Assembly (NCBI GenBank): GCA_947165115.1
Contig: CAMUZD010000002.1
Span: 1-33,418, forward strand
Direction of reading: 5' to 3'
DNA length: 33,418 bases
From: an uncultured Clostridia bacterium
GTDB taxonomy: Bacteria > Bacillota > Clostridia > Oscillospirales > Acutalibacteraceae
Shown: positions 1-7,981 of the stretch, in pieces
How the letters are laid out: the number at the start of each line of letters is the position of its first letter
How positions within the stretch are numbered: position 1 is the stretch's first letter
Notes under the pieces: model-generated
Told to the model about the DNA's origin: nothing
The model's input: the letters and a program-made list of their open reading frames with translations, nothing else
Databases searched by the model: none
Position numbers and translations under genes: made by a program

Positions 1-712
1 CTTTTCATGAAGCACGGAGTAACTACCTCGGCTGATTTACTGAAAAAGCTCGATACGCTTAATGAAGAGCTTTTCGAGATGAACAAGATCCCGCGGAAAA
101 CCGAAGAAGCCGAAAAAGAGCTCGCTGCACTGCTCAAAAAAGGGGAGAAACTGGCCGAAGATCTGCGTAAAAAGCGCCTCAAAGCAATAAAACCGCTTGA
201 AGAAAATATTTTGAAATATCTCCTCAAATTCGGGATGAAAGGAGTCAAGTTCTCGATTCTGCTGAACAAACTTGAAGACCTCAATGAAACAGGTCTCGAT
301 GAAGTCGTTTTTGAGATAAATACGATCGGAACTGAAAAAATGTTCGATATTTCATCACTTTCGGGAGGAGAACTTTCGCGGCTTCTCCTTGCAGTCAAAC
401 TTATTGACGACGAAGAAGGAAAGGTCATTCTTTTTGATGAAATCGACAGCTCTATCGGCGGTGAAACTGCCCGCAACGCAGCTCTTGAAATGAAGAAAAA
501 TTCTCAAAAAAATCAAATAGTTGTAATTACTCACTTCCCGCAGACGGCATCACTTGCAAACACTCACATCGTAGTCAGAAAAAGCATTGAGGAGGGAGAT
601 GTCGAAACCGAAATCTCGATTCTCGATAAAGAGGGAACTCGCCAGAATGATGGGCAAAAGCGATTCAGCTGATTTCCTGGCTGCTGCTGAAAAAATGATT
701 GCGGAAGGGTAG
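1..712 (+). CDS. recN: DNA repair protein RecN, C-terminal part (5' cut by window, frameshifted near the end)
   Basis: This is the host flank. RecN is an SMC-like ATPase that acts in recombinational repair of double-strand breaks. The reading frame is open from base 1, so the real start lies outside the window. Visible are the end of the coiled-coil arm, the ABC signature LSGGELSR, the Walker B stretch ILFDEIDSSIGG and the H-loop region VVITHFPQ, in the order usual for RecN. The track ORF stops at 672 with a meaningless tail. Skipping one base near 631 (the g of gat-aaa-g-agg) restores a typical RecN ending, RELARMMGKSDSADFLAAAEKM, closing with TAG at 710-712. So there is a 1-nt insertion, or a sequencing error, about 80 nt before the natural end. 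The next gene, on the other strand, stops one base later. RecN identity is quite sure; whether the frameshift is real is open. Confidence 0.82.
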
Positions 713-916
713 TTATTTCTGCTGGTTTTTATTCCGCATCGACTCGAAAAATTCGTCGATCCACTTGTTGCATTTCACGAAATCGCCGTTTTGAAGGGCT
801 TCCTTGATGTCAGCGGGAGCGTTTTTTTCAATTACGGCGCGCTGTTTGTCGGAAAGTTTGTTGTAGTCTTTTTTTATCGGAGTCGCGCTTGTGTTGAAAA
901 CATTGACAACACGCAC
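713..916 (-). CDS. Hypothetical 67-aa ORF, possibly the 3' fragment of a host gene cut by the prophage
   Basis: I do not recognise this product. It is a charged, mostly helical sequence (LSDKQRAVIEKNAPADIKEAL) with no signal peptide or membrane segment. The only available start is GTG at 916, with a TAA three codons upstream and no ribosome-binding site, and the N-terminal residues look like the interior of a protein. Its stop directly abuts the recN stop, as expected for a normal convergent host gene pair. I infer that it is the C-terminal end of a host gene whose 5' part would lie beyond the other prophage end, outside this window. A small phage gene at the end of the late operon is the alternative. 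Confidence 0.35.
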   Translation of the reverse strand: MRVVNVFNTSATPIKKDYNKLSDKQRAVIEKNAPADIKEALQNGDFVKCNKWIDEFFESMRNKNQQK

Positions 917-928
917 GCAAAATTAGAC

Positions 929-971
929 TTTTTTCTCACCAAGTCCAAAATTTAGATTTTATGAGAAAAAA
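929..971. repeat. Inverted repeat at the phage right end, downstream of the methyltransferase gene
   Basis: Two perfect 10-bp arms, TTTTTTCTCA (929-938) and TGAGAAAAAA (962-971), enclose 23 bp. The element lies just past the stop of the last phage late gene. It could be a weak terminator or part of the phage right-end sequence. The prophage-host junction should lie in roughly 713-971; I cannot set the exact terminus because the opposite end is not in the window. Confidence 0.4.
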
Positions 972-1762
972 TTAAAACAACGTCCCTTGAATTCCTTCCT
1001 CAAAATTCCAAACCAAAAGCTCGCCGAAATCTTTTGCGCTCTTATTGTTCAGCGAACATCGGCGGCTAAAAGTCTTCTGCTTATAATCCTTGTAGAGCTC
1101 GCAAATTTCCGGACAAGCATTGTAGCTTAAAATCCAACGTGCCTTGCTTCTCTTCAACAATTCCGCCAACCGCTCATGGTCAAAGCTGCCGGCCTTGTAG
1201 TAATGCTCGGTTTCAAAATACGGCGGATCCAAATAGAAAAACGTGTCCGGCTTATTGTACCGTTCAAGTAAAACCGAATAATCCAGGCATTCAATGTTCG
1301 TTTTCTGAAGCCGTTTCGAGATCGCAATTATCCGCGCCTGAATGCTTTCAACCGAGCTCAGGTTGTTCGGTGCATAGCTCGGATTCACAAGCCGGGCACC
1401 AAAACAGAAATTCAACAAGTATAAAGTTCTAAATGCTTGAAAATATTGATGATTTTCTTGGGGGGGGTAATATTCCTTATCCTATTAAAAAAGGTGCGCG
1501 AGCTGAAAACGAAGTTGAACTCGCGGGCAAACTCTTCTCCGTGTTCCTTGACAACCCTGTAAAGGTTGATGATTTCGTCATTCAGGTCATTGATGATTTC
1601 GCACGGAGCCCACTTTTCGCGGGCAAAGTAAATCGCACCGCCGCCGAAAAACGGCTCGACGTAAGTGCTGACATCTCCTGGAATCATCGGCACGATCCAA
1701 GGCCGCAAAGCCTTTTTCCCGCCGATATACGGGAACAAATAATCGATCGGTATAATTTTCAT
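972..1762 (-). CDS. D12-class adenine-specific DNA methyltransferase (Dam-like), frameshifted at a C8 tract
   Basis: The gene appears as two overlapping ORFs (1412-1762 and 972-1418) that together form one N6-adenine methyltransferase of about 263 residues, the normal size for the D12/Dam family. The first part holds the SAM-binding segments PYIGGKKALRPW and VEPFFGGGAIYFA, and the second the catalytic motif DPPY in FFYLDPPYFETEHYY. The break sits at a run of eight C on the coding strand (plus-strand G8, 1460-1467). With nine C the frame would continue as TPPQENHQYFQAFRTLYLLNFCFG, which fits the family. With eight C the protein ends after about 116 residues. The start at 1762 follows AAGGAG. 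It is the last gene of the tail operon, where Mu also keeps its DNA-modification gene. It is either phase-variable, a decayed gene, or a homopolymer sequencing error. Confidence 0.8.
1460..1467 (-). repeat. Homopolymer C8 tract inside the adenine methyltransferase gene
   Basis: Eight consecutive C on the coding strand lie in codons for the middle of the methyltransferase. The reading frames before and after differ by one, and nine C (or six) would join them. Such tracts slip during replication in known phase-variable mod genes. Here the tract is seen directly; switching is inference. Confidence 0.6.
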
Positions 1763-1771
1763 AGTCTCTCC

Positions 1772-2692
1772 TTACCCGATTTCGGCCGTACTGGTAAAAG
1801 AACCGGCTGAAATGTTGTGGGTGATTTTCGTTACTCTGTAGGTGCCCTCAAATTCCGGCCGGACACCCGTCAGCTTGATTTTTGCTCCGGCATAAATGTC
1901 AGGGCGGCCTTTGGAAAACTGAATCATTCCCGAAAAGGCACTTTTTTGCAGTGATTCCAGCTTTTTTTTCGCGTATCCTTTCGCTTCGGTCGCTGACTGA
2001 AAGCCGCCCTTGCCCTGGAATCGCGGTGTTTCAACACCGACAACAATTTTGTTATAGTTCCCTGTTTCCTTGTCAAAATAAATCGCCTCGACCGACTTAT
2101 ATGTCGTTCCGGCAGTCTTCAGGTGGCCGCTCGCAATTTCCTTTCGATCGACCTCGAAAACGTCCGGAGAATCGTCGAAAAAAATAATACAGCCGTTTTT
2201 TAGAGCGATATCCGCGCCGTTCTCGTTTGCGATCCGGCGGAGAAACGCCAAATCAGATTCATTGTTTTGAGCGTAAACCTCGAAAAACGGATCGTTATCC
2301 AGTTTGAATTTTGATTGCAGGTTGTAATCGGCGGCAATCTGCTCGCCAATGGCCGACAGTTTCACCTGCTGCCACGTCCTGATTTTGTTTTTGCTCTTAA
2401 TGTCCGAATAAGCCGCCACCGCCTTTGCCTTGACCGTAACCGCGCCGTTGAAAAGATTGCAGCTGACCTCGTTTGTCGTGAATTTTCCCAGTAAATTCAG
2501 CTTGTCGTCGTAACCGGCTGAAAAAGTGATTACTGTTCCGGCCTTCGGAAGAGACGATAAATGCGACAAGTTCAGATCGAGGGTGTCGGTTCCGTTCTTG
2601 ATTTCGTCCGTGATCGTGGCCGACTCAAAATATTCCTGAATTTCTTTATCGATGTTTTTATTGTTGCTTGAAATCGAATAATAGGCTTTCAT
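1772..2692 (-). CDS. D: Phage tail protein D (late control D, baseplate hub)
   Basis: A 306-residue protein of the P2 gpD / late-control family. It forms the baseplate hub at the base of the contractile tail tube and corresponds to Mu gp44/T4 gp27. Typical family segments are an N-terminal beta-rich part, a stretch LAFLRRIANENGADIALKNG that matches the usual FLxRLAxExG motif, and a C-terminal part around YAGAKIKLTGVRPEFEGTYRV. Length is slightly below the P2 protein. It starts at 2692 with an ATGA overlap with the stop of the X gene, so the two are translationally coupled. It is followed by the adenine methyltransferase gene. Confidence 0.85.
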   Translation of the reverse strand: MKAYYSISSNNKNIDKEIQEYFESATITDEIKNGTDTLDLNLSHLSSLPKAGTVITFSAGYDDKLNLLGKFTTNEVSCNLFNGAVTVKAKAVAAYSDIKSKNKIRTWQQVKLSAIGEQIAADYNLQSKFKLDNDPFFEVYAQNNESDLAFLRRIANENGADIALKNGCIIFFDDSPDVFEVDRKEIASGHLKTAGTTYKSVEAIYFDKETGNYNKIVVGVETPRFQGKGGFQSATEAKGYAKKKLESLQKSAFSGMIQFSKGRPDIYAGAKIKLTGVRPEFEGTYRVTKITHNISAGSFTSTAEIG

Positions 2693-2889
2693 CAGTTCCA
2701 GAGCCTCTTTTCATCAATAATTTCGACCGGCTTTTCAGGAAAATAAAGAATGATCCCTGCTTCAAGAAAGTCATCTTTCGCGATGCCCGGATTAGCCTCT
2801 AAAAAGAGCTGAATATACCGCGTATCGCCGTAAAACTTGAACACAAGCAGATCAACCCGGTCGCCGTCTTTTGTGACATACTCACTCAT
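2692..2889 (-). CDS. X: Phage tail protein X (LysM-like)
   Basis: A 65-residue protein of the P2 gpX family, small baseplate or tail proteins with a LysM-like fold. The sequence shows a GDRVDLLVFKFYG segment followed by LEANPGIAKDDFLEAGIILYFP, the pattern seen in this family (GDTLDxIxxRxYG...NPGLAxxGxxLPxGxxIxLP). The track start at 2919 is too early. I chose ATG 2889 because GAGGAG stands 5 nt upstream, and this start overlaps the end of U by 8 nt. It lies between U and D, the same order as in many P2-like and Mu-like tails. Confidence 0.82.
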   Translation of the reverse strand: MSEYVTKDGDRVDLLVFKFYGDTRYIQLFLEANPGIAKDDFLEAGIILYFPEKPVEIIDEKRLWN

Positions 2890-3292
2890 GGTACTCCTCA
2901 ATTTCAAGAGCGAAATCAACCTTTTGTGCCGTTCCGTCGCTTAGAAAAAATGTTTTGTCGAACTCTGCCGAAAGAACAACTACTTTCCCGGCAAATGTAC
3001 CGTCGCCCAGAATCATTGTTACCGGTTCCTGCTCCCTGACTATTTTCTTCAGTTCCTTCTGGCCGTTTTCCTTGCTTAAAGGTTTTACGCCGACCAAAGC
3101 CGGAAGGTAAAATCCGGCGATTGAAAAAGAACTTGTCGCTTTTTTTGTTGCCTGATAAAAAGGATAATATCCGGCTCTTTCCGACTTCGCCCATCCGCCG
3201 TTGACTTTTTCTTTCAGCTTGTTGAATGCTGTTCCGAAAGTCGAAAACACAAAATCTCCCAGACTGATCAAATATTCTGAATTAGTAGGCAT
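2882..3292 (-). CDS. U: Phage tail protein U-like (P2 gpU family)
   Basis: A 136-residue protein whose position between tape measure and X matches P2 gpU, a tail-completion/terminator-type protein. The opening ISLGDFVFSTFGTAFNKL and the middle WAKSERAGYYPFYQATKKATSSFSI resemble the family pattern of a short strand, a WA.q.R.g..p..Q..G segment and a beta-rich core. The track start at 3337 is rejected, because ATG 3292 has GGAG 7 nt upstream. It overlaps the end of the tape-measure gene by 11 nt. Assignment rests on the sequence pattern and synteny. Confidence 0.75.
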   Translation of the reverse strand: MPTNSEYLISLGDFVFSTFGTAFNKLKEKVNGGWAKSERAGYYPFYQATKKATSSFSIAGFYLPALVGVKPLSKENGQKELKKIVREQEPVTMILGDGTFAGKVVVLSAEFDKTFFLSDGTAQKVDFALEIEEYHE

Positions 3293-5432
3293 AACTGTTC
3301 TCCATGTCGTCTCTTGCGCCAGCCATGACAGCCGCACGGACTTTTTCGGTTATGGTCGGCAATGATTCATCTAAATTGGCTGAATTTATTGTAATATTCG
3401 GCATTGAAACATTGACGTTTTTTTCATTTCTCACGTTGGTTTGCAGCGGTATATCTTTAGCGACTGAAATGGAACCGCTTGACTTGCCGCTGTTCAGATC
3501 ATCAATTTTGGAAACCGCCGTAATAGTTGCTGTTCCGCCTCCAAAAATCATATTCCAGCCTTTTTTTAAAAGATCTATTTTGCGAGAAAACCATTCTATT
3601 TTTTCAGAAAACCAGTTTAATATCGGTTCCCAGTTGTCATAAATAGTCTTTGCTAATTTTACAATTGCCCAAATCGGAAAAGCGAACCATTTCAAATATT
3701 TCATTATTGTGTCAAAGTGTTCGATAACCCATGTTTTGATGTCATCCCAGTTTTTATATACAGCGTAAATCGCAACACCTAAAGCCATCACTCCGGCAAT
3801 GACCAAGCCGATTGGGTTGGCATGCATGGCTGCATTGAAAGCCCATTGAATAAAGGTCGCTCCCTCCGTTGTTGTCTTATATAGTTTATAAGCTGCAGCC
3901 GCCCCTTTAACACCCTTAACAACAGCATGAATTATTAAACCTAACTTCAATGCGCCGTAAAATGCGATTGCCGCACCTGCTGCCATAGTGAGCCCTTCTA
4001 TAAGATTCGGATGCTGTGAAATAAAATTGCCTATAGGAACTACAATAGAAGCAACGGTCTCGCCGATTTTGCTGAAGGTCGGAATAAAAGCCTCTCCGAT
4101 TTCGACTTTTACGCGATCCATCGCCGCATGCATACGCGCCATCCTCACTTCCGTGGTTTCTCCTAAATCCTCGTATGCCTTTTGAGCCATTCCGGAGGCA
4201 TCGGACATCGAAGCCGTTTTTTCTCTAAAATTATCAGCCTGTGCTCCCGTCAAAGCCAAAACAGCGTTCTTTGCTTCCATGGAGCTGAACAATTGCGCGA
4301 AAGCCAGCTCATCATCGTTAACCGCAAACTTTAACGCGGCAAGAGCACCTTCGAGACCTCGCTGCTCAAGAATCTCTTTTCCGCTTGAATACCCTAATCT
4401 TTGAAGTGCATTGTCCATTTCTTTTGTCGGATCAAGCAACCCTGCAAGCGTTGCCTTCAGCTGGGTTGCGACTTCCGAAGTAGTACCTGTAACGCCTGTT
4501 AAAGTAGCGAATGCGCCGAAAAGTTCTTCCTGTTTTACCTTCAATGTTGCCGCAGTCGGAATAACCTGCCCCATAGAATGAGCCAAGGCAGGGAAATCTG
4601 TCTGACCTAATTTAACGGTATTAAAAGCAAGATCCATCGCCTTTTGAGACGCTTCCGCCGTAGTATCGTTGTAACCTTTTGTGACAGCCGACATCAAATT
4701 GATAGCATCCGCCGTTTCTGCTCCACCAGCAAGGGCAGCCTTTGCCGCAATGCCCAGCTTTGCGGAACTTTCCGCCGTATCGCCGAAGGCCGAAACTGTC
4801 TGATAAAGACCGTTTTGTAAATCACCGAGAGAAAGCCCTGTTTCTTCTGAAAGACTCTTAACATTTTCGCCGAGTTCTTGAAGTCTTGCTGCTTTCTGTG
4901 TTTTATCACCGTCTAAAAGTGTCCCTACATTAGCCATACCTTTTTGAAAGCCGGAGGCCGCATGTTCAAAACTTGAAACCGTCATAAACAGACCGGCTCC
5001 CATAGCACCTGCTTTTGCCAAACCGCCCAAACCGACAGAAACACCGGCTCTCATTTCTGAGAATGCCGAGCCAAGCCCCTCCATCGAAGTGTTGAAGTTT
5101 ATTTTTTGGTTAAATTCAGCCGCCTTTTTACCGGCATTTGCCAAATTAACACCGAAATTTGCAGCTTCCGTTTTAGCTTCCGAAAGTCTGTCTAAAAGTT
5201 CTTGACGAATTTGAATCGTTTCGGCTGTTCTACCGACCTGCCGCATTTCCTCTTTATTGAGCTTCAGTTTTTCCGTCAGATCTAAAAGTTCTTCCGACCA
5301 TTTCTTGCCAAGCTGTAATTTTTCAGTATCCTTAATAGTTAAGGATGCTTGTTTTTTAATGGAGGTAAATGCTTGTCCGACGGTACTAGTCAGTGCAGCT
5401 CCTATGAGAAGATTAAAGCCAAGATCTGCCAT
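3282..5432 (-). CDS. T: Phage tail tape measure protein
   Basis: A 716-residue tape measure protein, which sets tail length and is ejected with the DNA. The N-terminal third is coiled-coil rich (residues about 25-125). It is followed by the conserved TP901-type tape-measure core with ATAFNTVKLGQ-like and GVTGTTSEVATQLKATLAGLLDPTKEM segments. Hydrophobic segments occur at about 480-505 (MAAGAAIAFYGALKLGLIIHA) and 545-570 (IGLVIAGVMALGVAIYAVY), and a predicted helical/beta tail follows. ATG at 5432 follows AGAGGGG. It lies downstream of the E/E' chaperone and one small gene, the standard order. The length suggests a moderately short tail. Confidence 0.9.
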   Translation of the reverse strand: MADLGFNLLIGAALTSTVGQAFTSIKKQASLTIKDTEKLQLGKKWSEELLDLTEKLKLNKEEMRQVGRTAETIQIRQELLDRLSEAKTEAANFGVNLANAGKKAAEFNQKINFNTSMEGLGSAFSEMRAGVSVGLGGLAKAGAMGAGLFMTVSSFEHAASGFQKGMANVGTLLDGDKTQKAARLQELGENVKSLSEETGLSLGDLQNGLYQTVSAFGDTAESSAKLGIAAKAALAGGAETADAINLMSAVTKGYNDTTAEASQKAMDLAFNTVKLGQTDFPALAHSMGQVIPTAATLKVKQEELFGAFATLTGVTGTTSEVATQLKATLAGLLDPTKEMDNALQRLGYSSGKEILEQRGLEGALAALKFAVNDDELAFAQLFSSMEAKNAVLALTGAQADNFREKTASMSDASGMAQKAYEDLGETTEVRMARMHAAMDRVKVEIGEAFIPTFSKIGETVASIVVPIGNFISQHPNLIEGLTMAAGAAIAFYGALKLGLIIHAVVKGVKGAAAAYKLYKTTTEGATFIQWAFNAAMHANPIGLVIAGVMALGVAIYAVYKNWDDIKTWVIEHFDTIMKYLKWFAFPIWAIVKLAKTIYDNWEPILNWFSEKIEWFSRKIDLLKKGWNMIFGGGTATITAVSKIDDLNSGKSSGSISVAKDIPLQTNVRNEKNVNVSMPNITINSANLDESLPTITEKVRAAVMAGARDDMENSYAY

Positions 5433-5440
5433 TCGCCCCT

Positions 5441-5701
5441 CTATTTTCTATTATTCATAACATTGTGTGTAGCCGTCCTTCTTATCGTAGCTGCATGTAT
5501 TGAACCGTTTGTTTTTGCTGAAGGAGCAGCAGGGACTTTTGTTGACCACATTTTTGGACTTGCATTCATTGAATTTGTGATAATTCTTACCGTTCCGTTT
5601 TTTATTGCGTTTTTTGCCTGGTTTTTATAGCCCGAAACACCATAAAAGGCGGCAAGTAACCCGCTTTTTGTCTTTACAACTTTTGTTGTTATTTTATTCA
5701 T
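5441..5701 (-). CDS. Small basic hypothetical protein between tail chaperone and tape measure
   Basis: An 86-residue protein, strongly basic and rich in N, K and A (VVKTKSGLLAAFYGVSGYKNQAKNAIKNG). I do not recognise a family. It has no membrane segment or cysteine. Its ATG (5701) overlaps the TGA of the frameshifted E' product, so it appears translationally coupled to the tail chaperone, and it ends 8 nt before the tape-measure start. Position suggests a tail-assembly accessory role. A plus-strand ORF over the same bases is a shadow. Confidence 0.55.
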   Translation of the reverse strand: MNKITTKVVKTKSGLLAAFYGVSGYKNQAKNAIKNGTVRIITNSMNASPKMWSTKVPAAPSAKTNGSIHAATIRRTATHNVMNNRK

Positions 5702-6071
5702 CTTGCCGCCTCTTTTGCCATCTCTTTTGCGATTTCGTAGAAGCTCATAAGCTCGTCAATATCCATGTTTTCCGTGTCCGTAAAAGAGAAGTGCAGGAAA
5801 TAGCCCAAAGCCGCCTGCACCTCCCTCAAACTTTCAACGCTCAGGATAAAAAACTTTTAAGCTGCTCCTGAAGCTGTGTGTAATCCGAAAGATCCATTTC
5901 TTCAATCGCGCATGTCGGCAAGTCGGCAAGGTTCGCGATAAGAACCGTTTCCTGCTCCATTGCATCTTTGCCGATTTTCGCCGCGATTTTCAGATCCTTC
6001 ACTTTCGGCCTTCTGAGTTCGACTTCTTTGATTTCTTTTCCATCAACCGATATCGGACAAACAAGTTCCAT
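5698..6071 (-). CDS. E': Tail assembly chaperone fusion E-E' made by -1 ribosomal frameshift
   Basis: Downstream of E, and in the -1 frame, an open frame without its own start reads ILSVESLREVQAALGYFLHF and then ends in SFYEIAKEMAKEAAR before a TGA at 5698-5700. This resembles the P2 E' extension (an LREIQxxLG-type opening and a helical end). E's last codons agt-ttt-tta contain the canonical slippery heptamer T TTT TTA (minus strand; plus 5847-5853) in the correct phase. A -1 slip gives a fusion of about 124 residues. In P2 and lambda such fusions (E-E', G-GT) chaperone tape measure during tail assembly. The heptamer and frame are seen; frameshifting itself is inferred. Confidence 0.72.
5841..6071 (-). 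CDS. E: Tail assembly chaperone E
   Basis: The zero-frame product has 76 residues and belongs to the phage tail assembly protein E family. It opens MELVCPISVDGKEIKEVEL and contains RRPKVKDL, the usual features of this family. ATG 6071 is preferred over 6083 because GGAGG stands 5 nt before it and overlaps the earlier ATG. It lies between tube and tape measure, where tail chaperones sit in P2-like phages. It stops at 5841-5843, just after the slippery site used for the E-E' fusion. Confidence 0.75.
   Translation of the reverse strand: MELVCPISVDGKEIKEVELRRPKVKDLKIAAKIGKDAMEQETVLIANLADLPTCAIEEMDLSDYTQLQEQLKSFLS
5847..5853 (-). other. Slippery heptamer T TTT TTA for -1 frameshifting in the tail chaperone
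   Basis: The heptamer X XXY YYZ occurs as T TTT TTA in phase with the E gene, two codons before its stop. It leads into the E' frame. No strong stimulatory stem-loop is obvious just downstream. Confidence 0.65.
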
Positions 6072-6113
6072 CTTTTCCTCCATTTTTTCTCATAAAATCC
6101 AAAAAACAAAGTC

Positions 6114-6629
6114 TTAGCCGCCTATATTGATCTTCGTCTGAAGATTTCTGTCGACACCGCCTATCGCTACGATGTTGAGCAGCTTGTCGATGTTGAATAC
6201 AGGTGCGCCGCCGACTATAAGATCGTAGTGAGTTACACTCATCTTATAGGTCGATTTGATTTCTTCGCCTTTTTTGGTGTCTATCGGAATTTCGATGATC
6301 GAACCGCCCAGTGCCGCCACGACCGGAATTTCCGCCGGGCCGTCTTTTATTGAACCGCGGAAAGTGAAAAGAGTTCCCGAAGTCAGAAAGTCAACGCTTC
6401 CTATGAGTCCCATCTTGATCGGATCAATGTCACCGAAACTGATTTCAGCTTCAAGTTTGTCAAGATTGACAGGGATATCATACTCTCCTGCACCGCCACC
6501 GTTGTCAATGGTTACAGTTTTGAATTTGACAGTCGGCAGCGTAACCTCTTTGACTTTTCCGAGGTTTCCGACACCATTCACCGCAACATCAAAATCCTTC
6601 AAAATCTGCGGATATACCGAAACAACCAT
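6114..6629 (-). CDS. FII: Contractile tail tube protein FII
   Basis: A 171-residue protein of the P2 gpFII major tail tube family, which polymerises into the inner tube of the contractile tail. The beginning (YPQILKDFDVAVNGVGNLGKVKEVTLPTV) and the DIPVNLDKLEAEISF segment match the family pattern (n-FN.F.dG...G...ev.lP.l.....e.r.aGmd.p.....lekle..f). Length is normal. It lies 11 nt downstream of the sheath gene and is followed, after about 40 nt, by E. ATG 6629 follows AAGGAGGTG. Confidence 0.9.
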   Translation of the reverse strand: MVVSVYPQILKDFDVAVNGVGNLGKVKEVTLPTVKFKTVTIDNGGGAGEYDIPVNLDKLEAEISFGDIDPIKMGLIGSVDFLTSGTLFTFRGSIKDGPAEIPVVAALGGSIIEIPIDTKKGEEIKSTYKMSVTHYDLIVGGAPVFNIDKLLNIVAIGGVDRNLQTKINIGG

Positions 6630-6640
6630 TATGCACCTCC

Positions 6641-7966
6641 TTAATCAAAAATTTCAGTAACGTATTCGTCTGTGACGACTTCCTCAAATTCCATAGTCTG
6701 AGCAGGATAAACCGGACCGAATTTGTACTTGAAACGAATTTTGCCCTGCTTGATCGCGCTCGCCGGGTTCTTTTCTGCTTCAGCCCAGCATTCACCGCCC
6801 AGAATTCCGCCGTTGAGCTTGATTTCGTTAAGAACGCCGTTGACGGAAGCTGTAACATCCTCAACGAAAGTTCTTTTGATTCCCTTATCCTGTGCCCAGA
6901 GAATACCTGCCGCGATTGTCTTTTTGATCATGTCGGAAGTCCTCTTGACGCAGAGAAAACGCCATTTTTCGACATCAGCAGCCGTGTTGTTACCCCAGAG
7001 CCTGTATGCGCCGCCCTCATAGACAACACATGCAATGTTCTGATTGTTGATGACGTTTGCTTCGCTGCTTTCATCCATAAGATCGAATTCAACCGCCGGT
7101 TCAACACCGACAACTGTTTTGAACTTGTGGTTTGACGGGGAATTCCACTGACCTTCGTTGTAGTCAACGTAAGCAATAAGACCGGCTGTTACCGCGCACG
7201 GATCCACGACACCGTAAGAAGCCACTTTCACTTTCTGAGCGAGATAGTAAGCGTTCTTGCTTGTTTTCAGAGCTTCGCCTTCGTATCCGTATTTCGGGAA
7301 AAGGTAGGTTGCAAGAAGCGGTTCCGCTACCGTTCTCAGCGCGATTTCGATTGCCTCTTTGCTGTCTGCATCGAAAGAGTCTCTGATTTCCGCAAAAAGC
7401 AGTGTCGGAGCCATATTGCAGAGCGATTTCGCCGATTTTAAAGCGTAAATTCCAGTTTTGTCTGTCGCGTTTCCAACGATATTCGCCGCAACCTCTGACT
7501 CCGTTAATTGCGCCGGATTTGATCCGGCACTTGCATCGCCGATTTCGCTTTCACTTGAATCACTAACAACGATCGGCGTTCCTTCGCCGTCTGTGATGAC
7601 ATTGTTTTCGTGATCAGTGAGGTAGACTACTGTTTCGACAGCTTCTTCATCTTCGCTGCTTCCTTCAACCCTGACAACAACCGTGTGTGTTTTCTGCTCT
7701 CCCCATGCCATCTCGATAGCTTGTCTGAGATACGATTTCTTCGACATCAGAGCAACCTGACTTGTCTTTGTAACAAGGACAGGCTTGTTGAGCGGAAACA
7801 TTTCCTCGAATGCGGCGTTTGCGGCATCGAAATCATCCGCAGACTCTTCTTCGCCGTGGTAAGCCGCCGCTGTTCCTACGATACCGTAGACACTCGACAT
7901 CTGGAGCGGAATAACCTGCCCGCCGTCGGTGTTCTCGTAAATTTTAAGTCCGTGTAAAAAACTCAT
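6641..7966 (-). CDS. FI: Contractile tail sheath protein FI (contains an in-frame palindromic element)
   Basis: A 441-residue tail sheath protein of the P2 gpFI family, whose subunits contract to drive the tube through the envelope. Family features include the N-terminal segment VIPLQMSSVYGIVGTA, the middle LAAK-like helix region with APTLLFA, and the C-terminal CVKRTSDMIKKTIAAGILWAQD, VLNEIKLNGGILGGECWAE and ending PAQTMEFEEVVTDEYV. Around residues 143-155 one of the palindromic repeats adds the peptide DASAGSNPAQLT in an otherwise acidic, loop-like insertion between 110 and 160. The element keeps the frame. The gene starts at 7966 behind AAGGAG. Confidence 0.92.
   Translation of the reverse strand: MSFLHGLKIYENTDGGQVIPLQMSSVYGIVGTAAAYHGEEESADDFDAANAAFEEMFPLNKPVLVTKTSQVALMSKKSYLRQAIEMAWGEQKTHTVVVRVEGSSEDEEAVETVVYLTDHENNVITDGEGTPIVVSDSSESEIGDASAGSNPAQLTESEVAANIVGNATDKTGIYALKSAKSLCNMAPTLLFAEIRDSFDADSKEAIEIALRTVAEPLLATYLFPKYGYEGEALKTSKNAYYLAQKVKVASYGVVDPCAVTAGLIAYVDYNEGQWNSPSNHKFKTVVGVEPAVEFDLMDESSEANVINNQNIACVVYEGGAYRLWGNNTAADVEKWRFLCVKRTSDMIKKTIAAGILWAQDKGIKRTFVEDVTASVNGVLNEIKLNGGILGGECWAEAEKNPASAIKQGKIRFKYKFGPVYPAQTMEFEEVVTDEYVTEIFD
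7500..7537 (+). repeat. Palindromic element 1 (within the sheath gene)
   Basis: The element reads TCCGTTA-ATTGCGCCGGATT-TG-ATCCGGCACTTGCATC on the plus strand, with stem GCCGGAT/ATCCGGC. On the minus coding strand it encodes DASAGSNPAQ in frame within the sheath protein. It is one of nine similar elements in the window, all in the same orientation. Confidence 0.8.
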
Positions 7967-7981
7967 GTTTTTCTCCTTTTA

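Noticed and set aside
1139-1810. Plus-strand ORFs over the methyltransferase
   Set aside because: They mirror the minus-strand gene that has clear catalytic motifs, and they are shadows.
5349-5630. Plus-strand 93-aa hydrophobic ORF
   Set aside because: It is antisense to the tape measure start and to the small basic gene; hydrophobicity arises from the complementary codons.
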